From contig NZ_JBFAMC010000001.1 in assembly GCF_040656415.1 (NCBI RefSeq), forward strand, positions 1,612,001-1,676,000: DNA of 64,000 nt. Direction: 5' to 3'. How positions within the stretch are numbered: the stretch's first letter is position 1; the number at the start of each line of letters is the position of its first letter. The position numbers were made by a program, and so were the translations under genes. This stretch comes from Rhodococcus_F sp040656415 (GTDB lineage Bacteria; Actinomycetota; Actinomycetes; Mycobacteriales; Mycobacteriaceae). A model generated the notes under the pieces. That model searched no databases, was not told the origin of the DNA, and was given only the letters and a program-made list of their open reading frames with translations. Below, in pieces: positions 52,014 to 61,271 of this stretch.

Positions 52014-53348
52014 TTAGTCGAACGGGTTGTCGTCGAAGTTCTCTTCGCCGATCACGGCGGGCGTGACCATCGGGAGGTCACCACCGAAGGCCGAACTGTC
52101 GCCGGCATTGACAAGGTAGCCAGGTGTGGACCGTCCGGATTCCTGATCGTCTCCGCTGCGGCCGGCACCGGCCATTCCCGCCCCGCCCACCGGGCCTGTG
52201 GAAGCCACGGGCGGTGTGGGCGTTGATGTCACCGGCATGGTCGCTGGTGCAGACGGACCCGTGCCCGACGGAGCCGCACCGGGGACGACTCCGTTCGGCG
52301 CGCCATTCACGAAACCGCCTGCGCTGCCTTGCATGCCGAAGCCTGCCGAACCGCCCGTGGGACCGAAGCCGGTCCTGGAGGAGAGGGCATCGGCGGGCAT
52401 GCTGCCCGTGGACACCCCTGCCGCCTGCGTATTCGCCGCCACCAGGTCATCGATGCTGTCGTTCACCGTCGAGATGATCGGCTTGCCTACCTGCTCGATT
52501 ACCTGGGATGCGATCTTGAAGGGGGAGTTCGCCCCTGCTGGGCCGAAGCCGACGGACCCCGGTGGGGACGGCACAGAAATTGGGGTGGTGAGGCTGTTCA
52601 TCGTGACGATGTGCTCGGTCAGTTCGGTACGTGTCTGCGTCACGACCCCGATTGCGGCCTTGATGTGCTCGGTGGCAGAAGCCAGGAGCATGGCCTGCCC
52701 CGGCGGCGTCAACAACACCGGTGCGGCGGCGACGGCGGTGGCCGCGAACGACTCCGCAATGGCGATCAGGTTGGCGTTGCCGCGGGCCACGGACGCGGCC
52801 GCCGTCTGTGTGGTGCGCGAGATCGCGGCGCCGCGTTCACTCAACTCGGCGCCGCTCGTCTGAGCCTGCACGCCCTGCGATCGTGCGGCCTGGGCTGCTT
52901 CGCTCTGCCAGATCTGATCGAGGATCTTCAGCCCGGACATACCGATCGACATGGTCTGGTCGAGCACCTTCGAAGACATGTCGAGGATCGACGTCGGATC
53001 GAAATCCCCGAACGTGCCGGTGCCGAAACTGCTGGCGAGATCCCTGAGCGGCGCCAGCAACTCGTCGATTCCGGGTAGCGCAGGCAATCCTTCGCCGTTC
53101 AACAACGCCTCGACGGGGTTCGGCGGAAGTGGGGGCAACGCAGGCAAGGGCGGGAGTCCGGGCAGGTGGCCGGCGGTCAGGTCAGCGACCGGGGTGTCGA
53201 GCAGGGGTCCGAGAGGCGACTCCTGGAGTGCCTCGAGGGGTGTGCTCGGCAGTGGGGTTTCGAGGGCGTCGCCGACGGCGGTTCCCTGGATCAGATCGAG
53301 GATGGATTCGGATGCTGCGGGAGATCCGCCGGGGTCGGGGTACGTCAT
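52014..53348 (-). CDS. Large Pro/Gly/Ala-rich protein paired with a type VII secretion-associated protein
   Basis: 444 residues. Proline-rich N-terminus (~60-95, 'LPGLPPLPALPPLPPNP'), an all-helical centre (~110-250, 'SSKVLDQTMSIGMSGLKILDQIWQSEAAQAARSQGVQAQTSGAELSERGAAIS'), and a Gly/Pro/Ser-rich tail ending 'FDDNPFD'. No known enzyme domain. It overlaps the EspC-like gene by four bases (ATGA), so the two are made together. The layout recalls ESX substrates such as EspB, but direct homology is not evident. Confidence 0.7.
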   Translation of the reverse strand: MTYPDPGGSPAASESILDLIQGTAVGDALETPLPSTPLEALQESPLGPLLDTPVADLTAGHLPGLPPLPALPPLPPNPVEALLNGEGLPALPGIDELLAPLRDLASSFGTGTFGDFDPTSILDMSSKVLDQTMSIGMSGLKILDQIWQSEAAQAARSQGVQAQTSGAELSERGAAISRTTQTAAASVARGNANLIAIAESFAATAVAAAPVLLTPPGQAMLLASATEHIKAAIGVVTQTRTELTEHIVTMNSLTTPISVPSPPGSVGFGPAGANSPFKIASQVIEQVGKPIISTVNDSIDDLVAANTQAAGVSTGSMPADALSSRTGFGPTGGSAGFGMQGSAGGFVNGAPNGVVPGAAPSGTGPSAPATMPVTSTPTPPVASTGPVGGAGMAGAGRSGDDQESGRSTPGYLVNAGDSSAFGGDLPMVTPAVIGEENFDDNPFD

Positions 53349-53671
53349 CCGATGTCTCCGATGCCCTCGCGGATTCCACCGAGCGCGGCGCTGTTGGCCT
53401 CATCGACGGATTCGTACGAAGCTGCGGTGGCCTCGGCTGCGGCCGCTGTCTGCGCGTAGTGGAGCGAGAGCTCGGCGACGGATTTCGCGTGAGTGGCTTG
53501 CGCGGCGACGAAGGCCGCGAGGAAGTCGGCCCCGATCGGACCGAACACTGGCGCCAGCGTGGCGAGATCAGTGCCGAGATCAGCTGCGGCACTACCGATC
53601 TGCTCAGCGACCGTCGCGGCGGTGGCCCCGTACTCCCTGATGCCGTCAGCGACGACGAAGACATCGCTCAA
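53345..53671 (-). CDS. EspC-like type VII secretion-associated (WXG100-like) protein
   Basis: 108 residues, all helical. 'FVVADGIREYGATAATVAEQIGSAAADLGTDLATLAPVFGPIGADFLAAFVAAQATHAKSVAEL' fits the ESX-1 secretion-associated EspC/DUF2580 family: two helices and a turn with G-P-I-G instead of W-x-G. A TTG start follows GGGGGG. It is the first gene of the two-gene unit with the large protein. No ESX core genes are in the window. Confidence 0.78.
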   Translation of the reverse strand: MSDVFVVADGIREYGATAATVAEQIGSAAADLGTDLATLAPVFGPIGADFLAAFVAAQATHAKSVAELSLHYAQTAAAAEATAASYESVDEANSAALGGIREGIGDIG

Positions 53672-53978
53672 GATGACCCCCCAAGGTGATAAGCGTTTGG
53701 CAGACCCTATCTCACGCGTGGGGGCGGTACGGCTGGTGGTCCAGCTGCGAAATGGTGGGGTGGTTCAGGTGCGGCGTTGGTGATCAGCGAGGCGTTGGTC
53801 CGCGCGGTGCCCTCGCTGATGTATGCGATTGGAATCTTGACAACCGCTCGAGTGGCCGGCAGCGCGCTCTGCCTTTTTGCTTGACACTCCGAATCACGCT
53901 ATACATTCCCGTGCATCAAGGATTGTCCAGTTGTCCGGATAGTCCCTTGGTCGCTTGTTGGATCAGAGAGGAAGACCT
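53672..53978. other. Gap between the ESX-associated pair and the HNH gene
   Basis: The gap has no credible gene. Near its end TTGACA (53881-53886) and TTGCTT (53877-53882) precede TATACA (53900-53905); the TTGCTT-17-TATACA pair is a plausible promoter for the HNH gene. Local A+T is higher than in the preceding genes, consistent with an island edge. Confidence 0.45.
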
Positions 53979-54899
53979 GTGGCTGCGGTGATGGGAACAG
54001 AAGATGACGCTCGACTGAGGCAGGAGGCGATGCGATTCCTTACCATCCGCACAAATGACGGACTCGACTCGATCACGCGCGAGGAACTGCTCGACTTCAC
54101 GTTTGACGGCAAGATGTTCCGCTTGGTTGACCCGACACGCGGAATCCGTAAGCCCAGAGAGTTGAGTTCCGCGCTGTCGATTATGACGACCTATCGGGCG
54201 GAGGGCTCGGACCGACCGTACGAGGATGAAGTCGGAGGCGACGGATTCCTGCGATACAAGTGGTCTGGGATCGACCCTGATCACATGGACAATCGGGGAC
54301 TGCGGGCGGCAATGGTTCAGCAGGTGCCTCTGATCTGGTTCTATGGTGTGGGTGTCGGTAGGTTCCAGCCGATTTACCCGGTGTATCTCGTTGACGAGGA
54401 ACCCGAGAAGCACCAGTTTGTGGTCGCTATTGATTCGGCGCGCGACCTACATCGTCCTGATTCGCCGGTTGAAGCGACGTTGCGCCGGTATGTGATGGCC
54501 GAGACTAAACGACGGCTTCATCAGCCTGTCTTCCGTGCGACGGTCATGCGTGCATACGAGACGCGATGCGCAGTCTGTGCGTTGGGTCACGGCTCCCTCT
54601 TGGATGCTGCGCATATCGTGCCGGACGGGCATGACGAGGGGATCGCATCGGTACGGAATGGTCTGGCTTTGTGCAAGATTCACCATGCTGCTTTCGATGT
54701 GAATATCCTCGGTATCAGGCCTGACTATGTTGTCGAGATCCGCGAGGACCTCCTCATTGAAGTCGACGGGCCTATGCTCGAGCATGGACTCAAGGAGCGG
54801 CACGGGCAACGATTGATGGTTTTGCCCCAGAAGAACTCGGAACGTCCAGATCGAGAGTTGATGGAACTGAGTTATGAGAGGTTCCGGGCTGCTGGGTAA
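53979..54899 (+). CDS. HNH endonuclease, type IV/modification-dependent-like
   Basis: 306 residues. The C-terminal HNH site: C197-x2-C200, then A-H212-I, N227, C232-x2-H235-H236 and F-D240, giving the ββα-metal fold with a structural zinc. The N-terminal ~190 residues ('RGIRKPRELSSALSIMTTY', 'RYKWSGIDPDHMDNRGLR', 'PLIWFYGVGVGRFQPIYPVYLVDEE') are a conserved domain found with such HNH nucleases and probably recognise modified DNA. No methyltransferase is adjacent. The GTG start follows AGAGGAAG. Confidence 0.85.
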   Translation: MAAVMGTEDDARLRQEAMRFLTIRTNDGLDSITREELLDFTFDGKMFRLVDPTRGIRKPRELSSALSIMTTYRAEGSDRPYEDEVGGDGFLRYKWSGIDPDHMDNRGLRAAMVQQVPLIWFYGVGVGRFQPIYPVYLVDEEPEKHQFVVAIDSARDLHRPDSPVEATLRRYVMAETKRRLHQPVFRATVMRAYETRCAVCALGHGSLLDAAHIVPDGHDEGIASVRNGLALCKIHHAAFDVNILGIRPDYVVEIREDLLIEVDGPMLEHGLKERHGQRLMVLPQKNSERPDRELMELSYERFRAAG

Positions 54900-54906
54900 T
54901 GTGCGA

Positions 54907-55250
54907 CTAGCGTGACGCGGGAGAGCCCTTTGCTCTTGGCTGGTTATAGATCCGTCGGTTAATATCGCCGGCGATGAACACCTGATCCGACCCCTCCGGC
55001 ACGGCGGAGCACAGGTGCGGCGACCGCATGGGGCTGGGGTCCTGCGCGTCGCCAACCGCGCGCGGTACGGCTTGTTGATTGGCCCGCCGACCAAAGCTGT
55101 CAGCGAGCACGCCTGCCGCGAACTGAAAGCAGCCACGTCCTGGACTCTTTCGAGGGCTGCCTCGAGCTCGGGCAGCCGCGCCGCTCCCATCACCGCCATA
55201 TGCCCGCTTCTCACCAGCCTGCCGTTGTTCGACCTGAAAGCGGATGCGTA
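54907..55250 (-). pseudogene. Remnant of a UvrD-like superfamily I helicase
   Basis: On the minus strand 55110 to 54907 reads 'VLADSFGRRANQQAVPRAVGDAQDPSPMRSPHLCSAVPEGSDQVFIAGDINRRIYNQP'. This keeps the order of UvrD-like motif II (normally V-D-E-A-Q-D-L) and motif III ('GD.HQRIY'), but motif II is damaged to 'GDAQD'. Just upstream, in another frame, 'ARLPELEAALERVQD' may belong to the same gene. No start, Walker A or C-terminal motifs remain. Confidence 0.6.
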
Positions 55251-55424
55251 TGGCTGATTCCCTACGGAATCGTTGGCGTTATCAAACTCGCACTTGCCGT
55301 CCGGATCAGGACCTGCTCACTGTCGCACCGCAGCTTGCCGATCAAACAAGGCGATACTTCCAGTACAGATGCAGCGGCTTGTTGATTTCGGTATCGGCAC
55401 CAACGAGGCACGTCATACACCCAA
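55251..55424. other. Gap downstream of the Z1 gene, no recognised gene
   Basis: Sequence between the helicase remnant and the Z1 stop. Small open frames overlap the Z1 end in other frames, and none looks coding. It may be further debris of the deleted part of the operon. Confidence 0.35.
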
Positions 55425-58403
55425 TCATTCATCCCTGTCATTGATGTCGATGATGGCCAACTCCTCACGTTCGGAATCGACGGTCGTGAACCGGACCGGA
55501 CTTCCTTCGCGAGCATGGCTGACGGCTGTGGCGGGAGCCACGAAGGTAAACGCCATGACGAGTTTTCCAGGATCTAGGTGACCGTCGGATCCGATATGTG
55601 TTCGCTGTGCAGATTCGATGAGGGGGTACAGGACGATGGCACCCCGGCGGTCATCAACGAGCCTCTCGGTCTCGACGTCTCCGGAGTCAGGCAAGGCTCC
55701 GGCTATTCGTAGCGGCACTGCACGGTGCCTTGGATCGCGAACTGCGCCGAACAGTGGCCCACGACGCCGGTCGCGCGCGAACCATGAATACGAACGCCTC
55801 GTGCCTCCGAAGGTGATGAGACTAGTGAGCCTGGAGTTCCGTGGCGCGAAAACAACCCAATCGTTGACACCTGGCGAATCTCCTGTGCTGATTCGGCGCA
55901 GGTACTCGAGGTTAGGCGCAAACTGCGAAGGAGCGTGCCAGCGTAGGTTCTCGGCGATCTCGAGGAATGCACTAGCGGTGAGATTGCCAATCTGGGCATC
56001 GAACCGATGCGTGATTGTGCTTCCGTCCTCGGAGAAGTTGTAAGCAACTGACGTTGTGTTCTCGGACAAGGAATCCAGAACCGGTGTCCAGAGGCCGGTA
56101 TTGTGTCGAAGATCCGCTTCCCTTGTCGGGTATGCCGTTGGCTCCTGCCATTTCCCGGGCGAACTCACCTCCACTAGACGCGCATTGAACATCTTGGTCG
56201 GACTTGTCGGCTTGAGCCACGGAAGGTGTTGCGAGACGAGGGGTGGGATTTGTGCGGGAAGAATCTGAGGCTGGCCGTCGACCATAACGGAATACTGTTC
56301 CAGTTCGGAACGGAAGCTCTCTTCATCGAGGCAGATCGCCTCGAATGCCTCGTAGAGGTCGATCTCCTTGCTCCCAACGGATTCCGAGCGGCTGAGATAG
56401 AGTCGTACGAGATCTCGGTATCCTTCCCGAAAACCGAACCAACGTCCCATCTGCATTAGCGTGGATGCATTCCCGGCCCGCCGGCGGAAGTACGTAACGG
56501 TCAGCCCGTCCACCGTGAAGCCACGGGAGAGCTTTTGGCCGCCGATAAGGATCTTCCAGATCGATCGTTTGTCGAAGTCAGCCTCGCCGGTTTCGAGATC
56601 CTTGTCTCCGTTGACGACGATGATTGGGCGGTCGTCGCCGCCGATGCGAATGTAAGCCGGTCCGACGAACCGCATGAGTTCGTCATACGAGTTCGGCACA
56701 GCGTATCCGTCGGCCCGGACGGCAGACACTGGTGCGACATCGGTATCGAACAACTTGCGGAGCCGCTCGTGCCCGCTCGGGCCCATGTAGCCGGAATTCC
56801 ACCACATGCGAGTGACGCGACCCAGAAGCTCTTTATGTGCTTCGGTGAGCATGGACTCGTGTATGAGCATGGTGTGGTGTTGGAAGAAGCGGTCGCCGAG
56901 CCCGCCCTTGTCTTCGCGGTAGAGCTTGATCGCTGCGGTAAGGACGAACATGTCCATCGCACGCTGTAAACAGCTGTCGTCTTCGTCGCCATCGATCAGG
57001 ATGTCGCGGACATGAGCCTTTTCGTTCGAGTTGGCGGGGTTTCTTTCCTCGACCGGAACGATCGTGTCGAGGTCGTGGAAGTCCGGTGCGCCCATGTATC
57101 CATCCGGGCGTGGAAGCGAGACGATGAAATCCTTGGGAAAGATATCTTCGCTGTCACTGGGGTCGATGAATACGTTGGCGAACGGGGTCGCCGTGTACCC
57201 GACGTACTGCGCGCGCGGCAGCATGTTCAGCAAGTCGGAGATCTTCTGGTTTATCGCAGTTCGCTCGGCGTTCGGTTTCGCCAAGTCTGATGTGTTGACC
57301 GAAGCCTCGTCGGATTCGTCGTCGATGATCAGGACCGGAATCTCGGACAGAGGAGTCTTGATCTTCTTCAGGTCTTTGACCAAGTTGGTCAGCACGGTCT
57401 TGTTCTTCTTGACGACCATCAGACGGGCTGATGAACGGTGAAGATTTTGTGAATCATACAGGGGGAGTGCGGGTTCTCGCTTCTCGAATTCGAGCGCAAC
57501 GATCCCTTGACGCAGACTCTTATAGTCGTTGTCCCGGGTGGTCATTCGGACGATATCAAAGGCGCCCAAGGTGGAAGGGAGACCGCCGAACTCGAGAAAT
57601 TTCCCCTTACCCCATGCCGGATCATCGGCATAGTCTGACTCGTCCTCATGTGCACCCCTGAGGATATTCTCTCGACCCACGAGTTCCATGTCGAGGCGGC
57701 GCTGGGTCTGCCCGCGCAACAGGTTGAGTGTGCCGCCGAGGACAATCACGAGGCGATACCCGGCGTCGACTGCTTTCGCGATGACGCCCGTGAAGTTGGC
57801 TGTCTTGCCGGATTGCACATAGCCGACAACCAGGCCCTTCGACTGGTACGCGGTGGGACTGGACGGGTCAGCCAGGCGCTCTACGACGCGGTCTGAGGCG
57901 ACGTCGAGTCCAGCCACGGCGTGCTCCGGCCAGCCCTTGTTCGTGAGAAGTTGTCGATAGGCAGGCCAGTACCAGGAGCGGCCCTGCTGCGACTGCGGCG
58001 TGTACCACGGGGTGAAGCCTGTACTTATTACTACCGGTGGCGTTGTCTTGTACACGGGCAACACCGAGGTGAGAAGCTCACCGGTAGCCGGCTCGAGCCC
58101 CAATAGCCGGTACACGTCCTGACGCCGTTCTCCGGTGCGTGGCTCGGAGGTGGACCAGTCGGGCGCCTCCTCGAAATCCCACCGCGTCAGTTGTTTACGC
58201 CACACCTCGACGAGCGGATCGGTCGTCGACGCAGCCTCGATGTACTGCTGGAAATCCTGCTCGGTGGCGTAGATTTCCGCGCCTGCGGGAAACTCTTCGG
58301 CCTGGTAGGAGAGTGCACGGACAAGCCGCTTGGGTCTGCTGCCATTCATGTCCGACAGGGCGGCATTATGGAGATCGAGCCTCAGGGAGTCGGCGTTCGT
58401 CAT
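55425..58403 (-). CDS. Z1-domain superfamily II helicase/ATPase
   Basis: 992 residues. Walker A G194-Y-V-Q-S-G-K-T201; Walker B/DE-box 'VLIIDDESDEASVN'; motif III 'YVGYTATPFANVFID'; and the Z1 hallmark 'LIGGQKLSRGFTVDGLTVTYFRRRAGNASTLMQMGRWFGFREGY', with motif VI. Z1 ATPases occur with MORC/MutL-like ATPases in restriction-like defence operons (Iyer, Abhiman and Aravind, 2008), acting presumably as a DNA-translocating subunit. The ATG at 58403 begins 'MTNADSLRLD'; an open extension to 58673 overlaps the MORC gene. Confidence 0.88.
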   Translation of the reverse strand: MTNADSLRLDLHNAALSDMNGSRPKRLVRALSYQAEEFPAGAEIYATEQDFQQYIEAASTTDPLVEVWRKQLTRWDFEEAPDWSTSEPRTGERRQDVYRLLGLEPATGELLTSVLPVYKTTPPVVISTGFTPWYTPQSQQGRSWYWPAYRQLLTNKGWPEHAVAGLDVASDRVVERLADPSSPTAYQSKGLVVGYVQSGKTANFTGVIAKAVDAGYRLVIVLGGTLNLLRGQTQRRLDMELVGRENILRGAHEDESDYADDPAWGKGKFLEFGGLPSTLGAFDIVRMTTRDNDYKSLRQGIVALEFEKREPALPLYDSQNLHRSSARLMVVKKNKTVLTNLVKDLKKIKTPLSEIPVLIIDDESDEASVNTSDLAKPNAERTAINQKISDLLNMLPRAQYVGYTATPFANVFIDPSDSEDIFPKDFIVSLPRPDGYMGAPDFHDLDTIVPVEERNPANSNEKAHVRDILIDGDEDDSCLQRAMDMFVLTAAIKLYREDKGGLGDRFFQHHTMLIHESMLTEAHKELLGRVTRMWWNSGYMGPSGHERLRKLFDTDVAPVSAVRADGYAVPNSYDELMRFVGPAYIRIGGDDRPIIVVNGDKDLETGEADFDKRSIWKILIGGQKLSRGFTVDGLTVTYFRRRAGNASTLMQMGRWFGFREGYRDLVRLYLSRSESVGSKEIDLYEAFEAICLDEESFRSELEQYSVMVDGQPQILPAQIPPLVSQHLPWLKPTSPTKMFNARLVEVSSPGKWQEPTAYPTREADLRHNTGLWTPVLDSLSENTTSVAYNFSEDGSTITHRFDAQIGNLTASAFLEIAENLRWHAPSQFAPNLEYLRRISTGDSPGVNDWVVFAPRNSRLTSLITFGGTRRSYSWFARDRRRGPLFGAVRDPRHRAVPLRIAGALPDSGDVETERLVDDRRGAIVLYPLIESAQRTHIGSDGHLDPGKLVMAFTFVAPATAVSHAREGSPVRFTTVDSEREELAIIDINDRDE

Positions 58404-58476
58404 TGAAGATCCTCGGTGTCTTGTACGGCAGAAAGGCAAATGGGGCGAGGGACGGATCGTTCGGCCACTTTCGGCG

Positions 58477-60009
58477 TCACTCGCTGTCAGCCATCCGATC
58501 GAGTTCTGCCCGTGCGGCGGAAACCAGCACTGCCTGCCACAGTTGTAGGTTGTCCTTTTCCCGTCTTCCGCTGTATTCCTTCTCGAAGAGCTGATGGAGA
58601 AGTAGATACATGAGTGACTTGAGCATCGGTGCATCGTTGAGCGTGCCAGTTCGACCGCCCAGAATTGCAGCACGATAGTACTGATTCAGATAGATCGTTC
58701 GATTCTCTCGGTCCAGGTCGAAGAAGATACTGTTGTCGAGCGATTGCCATCGGATGGCGATCGGCTCTTCCCCCGGAATGATGGGTAGCTCTTCCTCGAT
58801 GGTTTCGCGAACGGCGGCGTCGACACCTTTTCCAGGAGCGATTACTGGCTTTCGAACGGTTCCTGAGGTCTTGCGAGCCTCTCGGTAGGTGGTTTCTCCG
58901 TCGTTCAAGTACTGCGTGAAGAGTCGTCCGTTGTGGTCCCGCGCGTCCTCGAGTGCCGCCACTACCTCGGGCGACATCTCGATGCCTTCCTTTTTGACGC
59001 TCAGGCGGAACACGTCTTGCGAGTTGTCCGGTAGGTCGACGGCGATGCGAGCCAAGGCGAGGTGTTGATCTGGTTGCCGAAAGTTGTTCCACCCACCCGC
59101 TTGAACGAGGCGATTATGGCGATAGAAATAGAAGCCCTGCCTTTCGATTACCGACCCGACCGCCTTGTACTCGTCGAGGTTGGATTTCGGTGGCCAGATA
59201 TGGGCGTCGAATCCCACTGAACCAATTGAGGGCACCTCTGCGACAAACGGGCGTGGGTACTCCGGGTGACCGGAGACTGGGTACGCGAAGGGATTCAGAG
59301 GCACCACACCGAAGTTCATGTATTCCATGCCGGTGCGGACATCTTCGACTGCGATGGTGATATTGAAGTCGTCGCGGTTGAGGAAGCGATGGAAATGAAG
59401 GCCGAGATGGAAGCCGAGCTTGTTGATGGTGCGATGCAGGTACCGGTCCGTCTGACCGCCCCCACCGGTCCGGGGGAAGTTCTTGACACCATCCCACCGA
59501 ATGACGGTGCCGGACCAGGTGATCGGGCAGCCGGCGTAGCGGTCCATCAGCAACTGTGCGTAGTTCGGTTCGACAATGTCGCATTGGAAATCAGCTGTTG
59601 CGCGTTCCATCAGCCACCGGCGTCCCGCGGGACGCGAGCGTTTGGTCTTGCTGACTACCGTTACCGCGGAGGCATGGCTCAGCGAAGCAGACTTCAACCC
59701 GGTGCCGAACATGCCGAGGGCCTGGGCGTCATAGTTTCGCCGACCGCCTACGGTCATGGCGATGTCCAGCTCTTCCTCCGTCATCCCGCCGCCGTCGTCA
59801 ATGATGAGGAGGCTGACCAACTGGTCGCCATCGCGCAAGAAGTGGATGACGACGTCCCGTGCACCGGCATCGATCGAGTTGTCGACTAGATCTGCGATTG
59901 CGACTTCGAAGCCGTATCCCTGACTACTCAGAGCCTCCATGTACCGGGCGTCCGGCGGTAGGTGCTTTGTACCTGTTGTGGGGACTTCGAACTTCCAGTC
60001 GCCTGCCAT
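58477..60009 (-). CDS. MORC/MutL-like GHKL ATPase (Hsp90 fold) of a defence operon
   Basis: 510 residues. GHKL motifs: N box 'VAIADLVDNSIDAGARDVVI' (Asp-Asn at 43-44), G1 'LIIDDGGGMTEEEL' (71-80), G2 'LGMFGTGLKSASLS' (99-109). The remainder is an S5-like domain and a C-terminal region ending in 'LVSAARAELDRMADSE'. Such ATPases are the prokaryotic kin of eukaryotic MORC and cycle between open and closed DNA clamps. The ATG at 60009 has a weak site (GGACAGG). It leads the two-gene operon; the Z1 gene starts 74 bases after it ends. Confidence 0.87.
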   Translation of the reverse strand: MAGDWKFEVPTTGTKHLPPDARYMEALSSQGYGFEVAIADLVDNSIDAGARDVVIHFLRDGDQLVSLLIIDDGGGMTEEELDIAMTVGGRRNYDAQALGMFGTGLKSASLSHASAVTVVSKTKRSRPAGRRWLMERATADFQCDIVEPNYAQLLMDRYAGCPITWSGTVIRWDGVKNFPRTGGGGQTDRYLHRTINKLGFHLGLHFHRFLNRDDFNITIAVEDVRTGMEYMNFGVVPLNPFAYPVSGHPEYPRPFVAEVPSIGSVGFDAHIWPPKSNLDEYKAVGSVIERQGFYFYRHNRLVQAGGWNNFRQPDQHLALARIAVDLPDNSQDVFRLSVKKEGIEMSPEVVAALEDARDHNGRLFTQYLNDGETTYREARKTSGTVRKPVIAPGKGVDAAVRETIEEELPIIPGEEPIAIRWQSLDNSIFFDLDRENRTIYLNQYYRAAILGGRTGTLNDAPMLKSLMYLLLHQLFEKEYSGRREKDNLQLWQAVLVSAARAELDRMADSE

Positions 60010-60503
60010 ACCTGTCCTGAAACTTTGATGTGTCGAGTGATCGCGGCAGAGGATAGCGGAGTACCACGACGTCGAAGAAATTTGGACTTCCACGACTTTG
60101 GTTGCCCTGCTCACCTGCTCTGGTGTTTCCCGCCCCTTTCTTTCTGAAGATCGAACCCTGTTGGGAGGCTTCGATCCGCGTCGCGGCGGTACTTACCGGA
60201 GTTCCCTTGCCGGGCCGTGACACCTGTTCACTTCCGGACCACCCGTACTGTCACGCTGCCATGCGGTTCGGTGGGATCAGGCGCTCCGGTTGTTAGTGCC
60301 CGCGGCGACGAAGAAGTCAACCAGTCAACAGTGTGCTGGAGGTGGGGGAACTTCCTCGAGCGGCGCAAGCGGCCCGCTGTGGCGCCGGACCCGCGGACCC
60401 GCTCCAGTTGAAACTCCGTCCTGCGGTCGTGCAACGCCGCGACGGCGTCCTGTCTGGGTGGGCTCGTGACGCCGTGGGGAAATATGCGGCCGTCACGGGT
60501 GGG
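60010..60503. other. Gap between the MORC-like gene and the GNAT gene
   Basis: About 490 bases with no convincing gene on either strand. Short frames here have no family resemblance. The promoter of the MORC-Z1 operon should lie in the left part of this gap; I could not pick out a convincing -35/-10 pair. Confidence 0.45.
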
Positions 60504-61010
60504 TCAGATGCCGAACGGAGCGGCGTAGCGGATGGTGCCGGTCGGGAGCGGGTGATTGTGGTCCAGGGTCATGACCATGAGGGCCTCGTCGGGGACATCG
60601 ATACTCAGTCCGATGCCATGAGCGGAGGCGCGGGTGAACCCGAACTTGGGGTAGTAGGTGGGGTGCCCCATGACGGTGACGTAGTACTCGCCCATGTCCT
60701 TGGCGGCCGTCAGGGCGGCGCGGATGGCGGCCGAGCCCGCGCCGCTGCGCTGATGGTCGGGCAGGACCGCGCACGGGGCCAAGCAGAGGGCTGGCGTGTC
60801 GCCGATGTGGCAGCGGGTCAGCAGCGCGTGGCCGACGATGGTGCCGTTCTGGTCAGTGGTGACGAGGGACAAGCCCTTGATCCAGGAGGAGTCGGCGCGC
60901 AGGGCGTCTACGAGGTTGGCCTCGTCCGCGGTGTCGAAGGCGGCGAGGTTGACCTCGCGGATGGCGGAGATGTCGTCGTTAGTCTCGGGGCGGGTGTTCC
61001 AGGCTGTCAT
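60504..61010 (-). CDS. GNAT family N-acetyltransferase
   Basis: 168 residues. The CoA-binding motif is 'LAPCAVLPDHQRSGAGSAAIRAALTAAKDMG', followed by 'VTVMGHPTYYPKFGFTRASAHGIGLSIDVPDEALMVMTL', the pattern of the YhbS-like branch. The substrate is unknown. The ATG at 61010 has GGAAG six bases upstream; a TTG at 61028 would add six residues. Confidence 0.88.
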   Translation of the reverse strand: MTAWNTRPETNDDISAIREVNLAAFDTADEANLVDALRADSSWIKGLSLVTTDQNGTIVGHALLTRCHIGDTPALCLAPCAVLPDHQRSGAGSAAIRAALTAAKDMGEYYVTVMGHPTYYPKFGFTRASAHGIGLSIDVPDEALMVMTLDHNHPLPTGTIRYAAPFGI

Positions 61011-61202
61011 TGTGCTTCCGTTCGTCAATTTGGGGGTGTTGCTTTCAAGGCGGACGAGTAAGCGGCGTAGTTGTAGTCACCGCTGGGGCATCGGTGGGGT
61101 GTAGTTCTCGTCCACCAGCCGCTATCCGGCAGCGGCCAGTGCGTCACGTTCATCGCGCTCGAATCAGCTCCTGCCGACCTGCTTGTTCAGCCGATTGGAT
61201 AG

Positions 61203-61220
61203 CCTCCCATGCCTGGGAGG
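61203..61220. other. Perfect hairpin upstream of recC
   Basis: CCTCCCATGCCTGGGAGG has seven-base arms and a TGCC loop. It lies 52 bases before the recC start, in the gap between divergent genes. It could be a terminator-like or regulatory structure; no U-run follows. Confidence 0.4.
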
Positions 61221-61271
61221 TGTGATACTCCTTACGGCACACGGACGGTCATCACGGAGAAGGTAGGGAAC

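Noticed and set aside
53955..54899. Start of the HNH gene at 53955
   Set aside because: The GTG at 53979 has AGAGGAAG at proper spacing; the earlier start lacks one.
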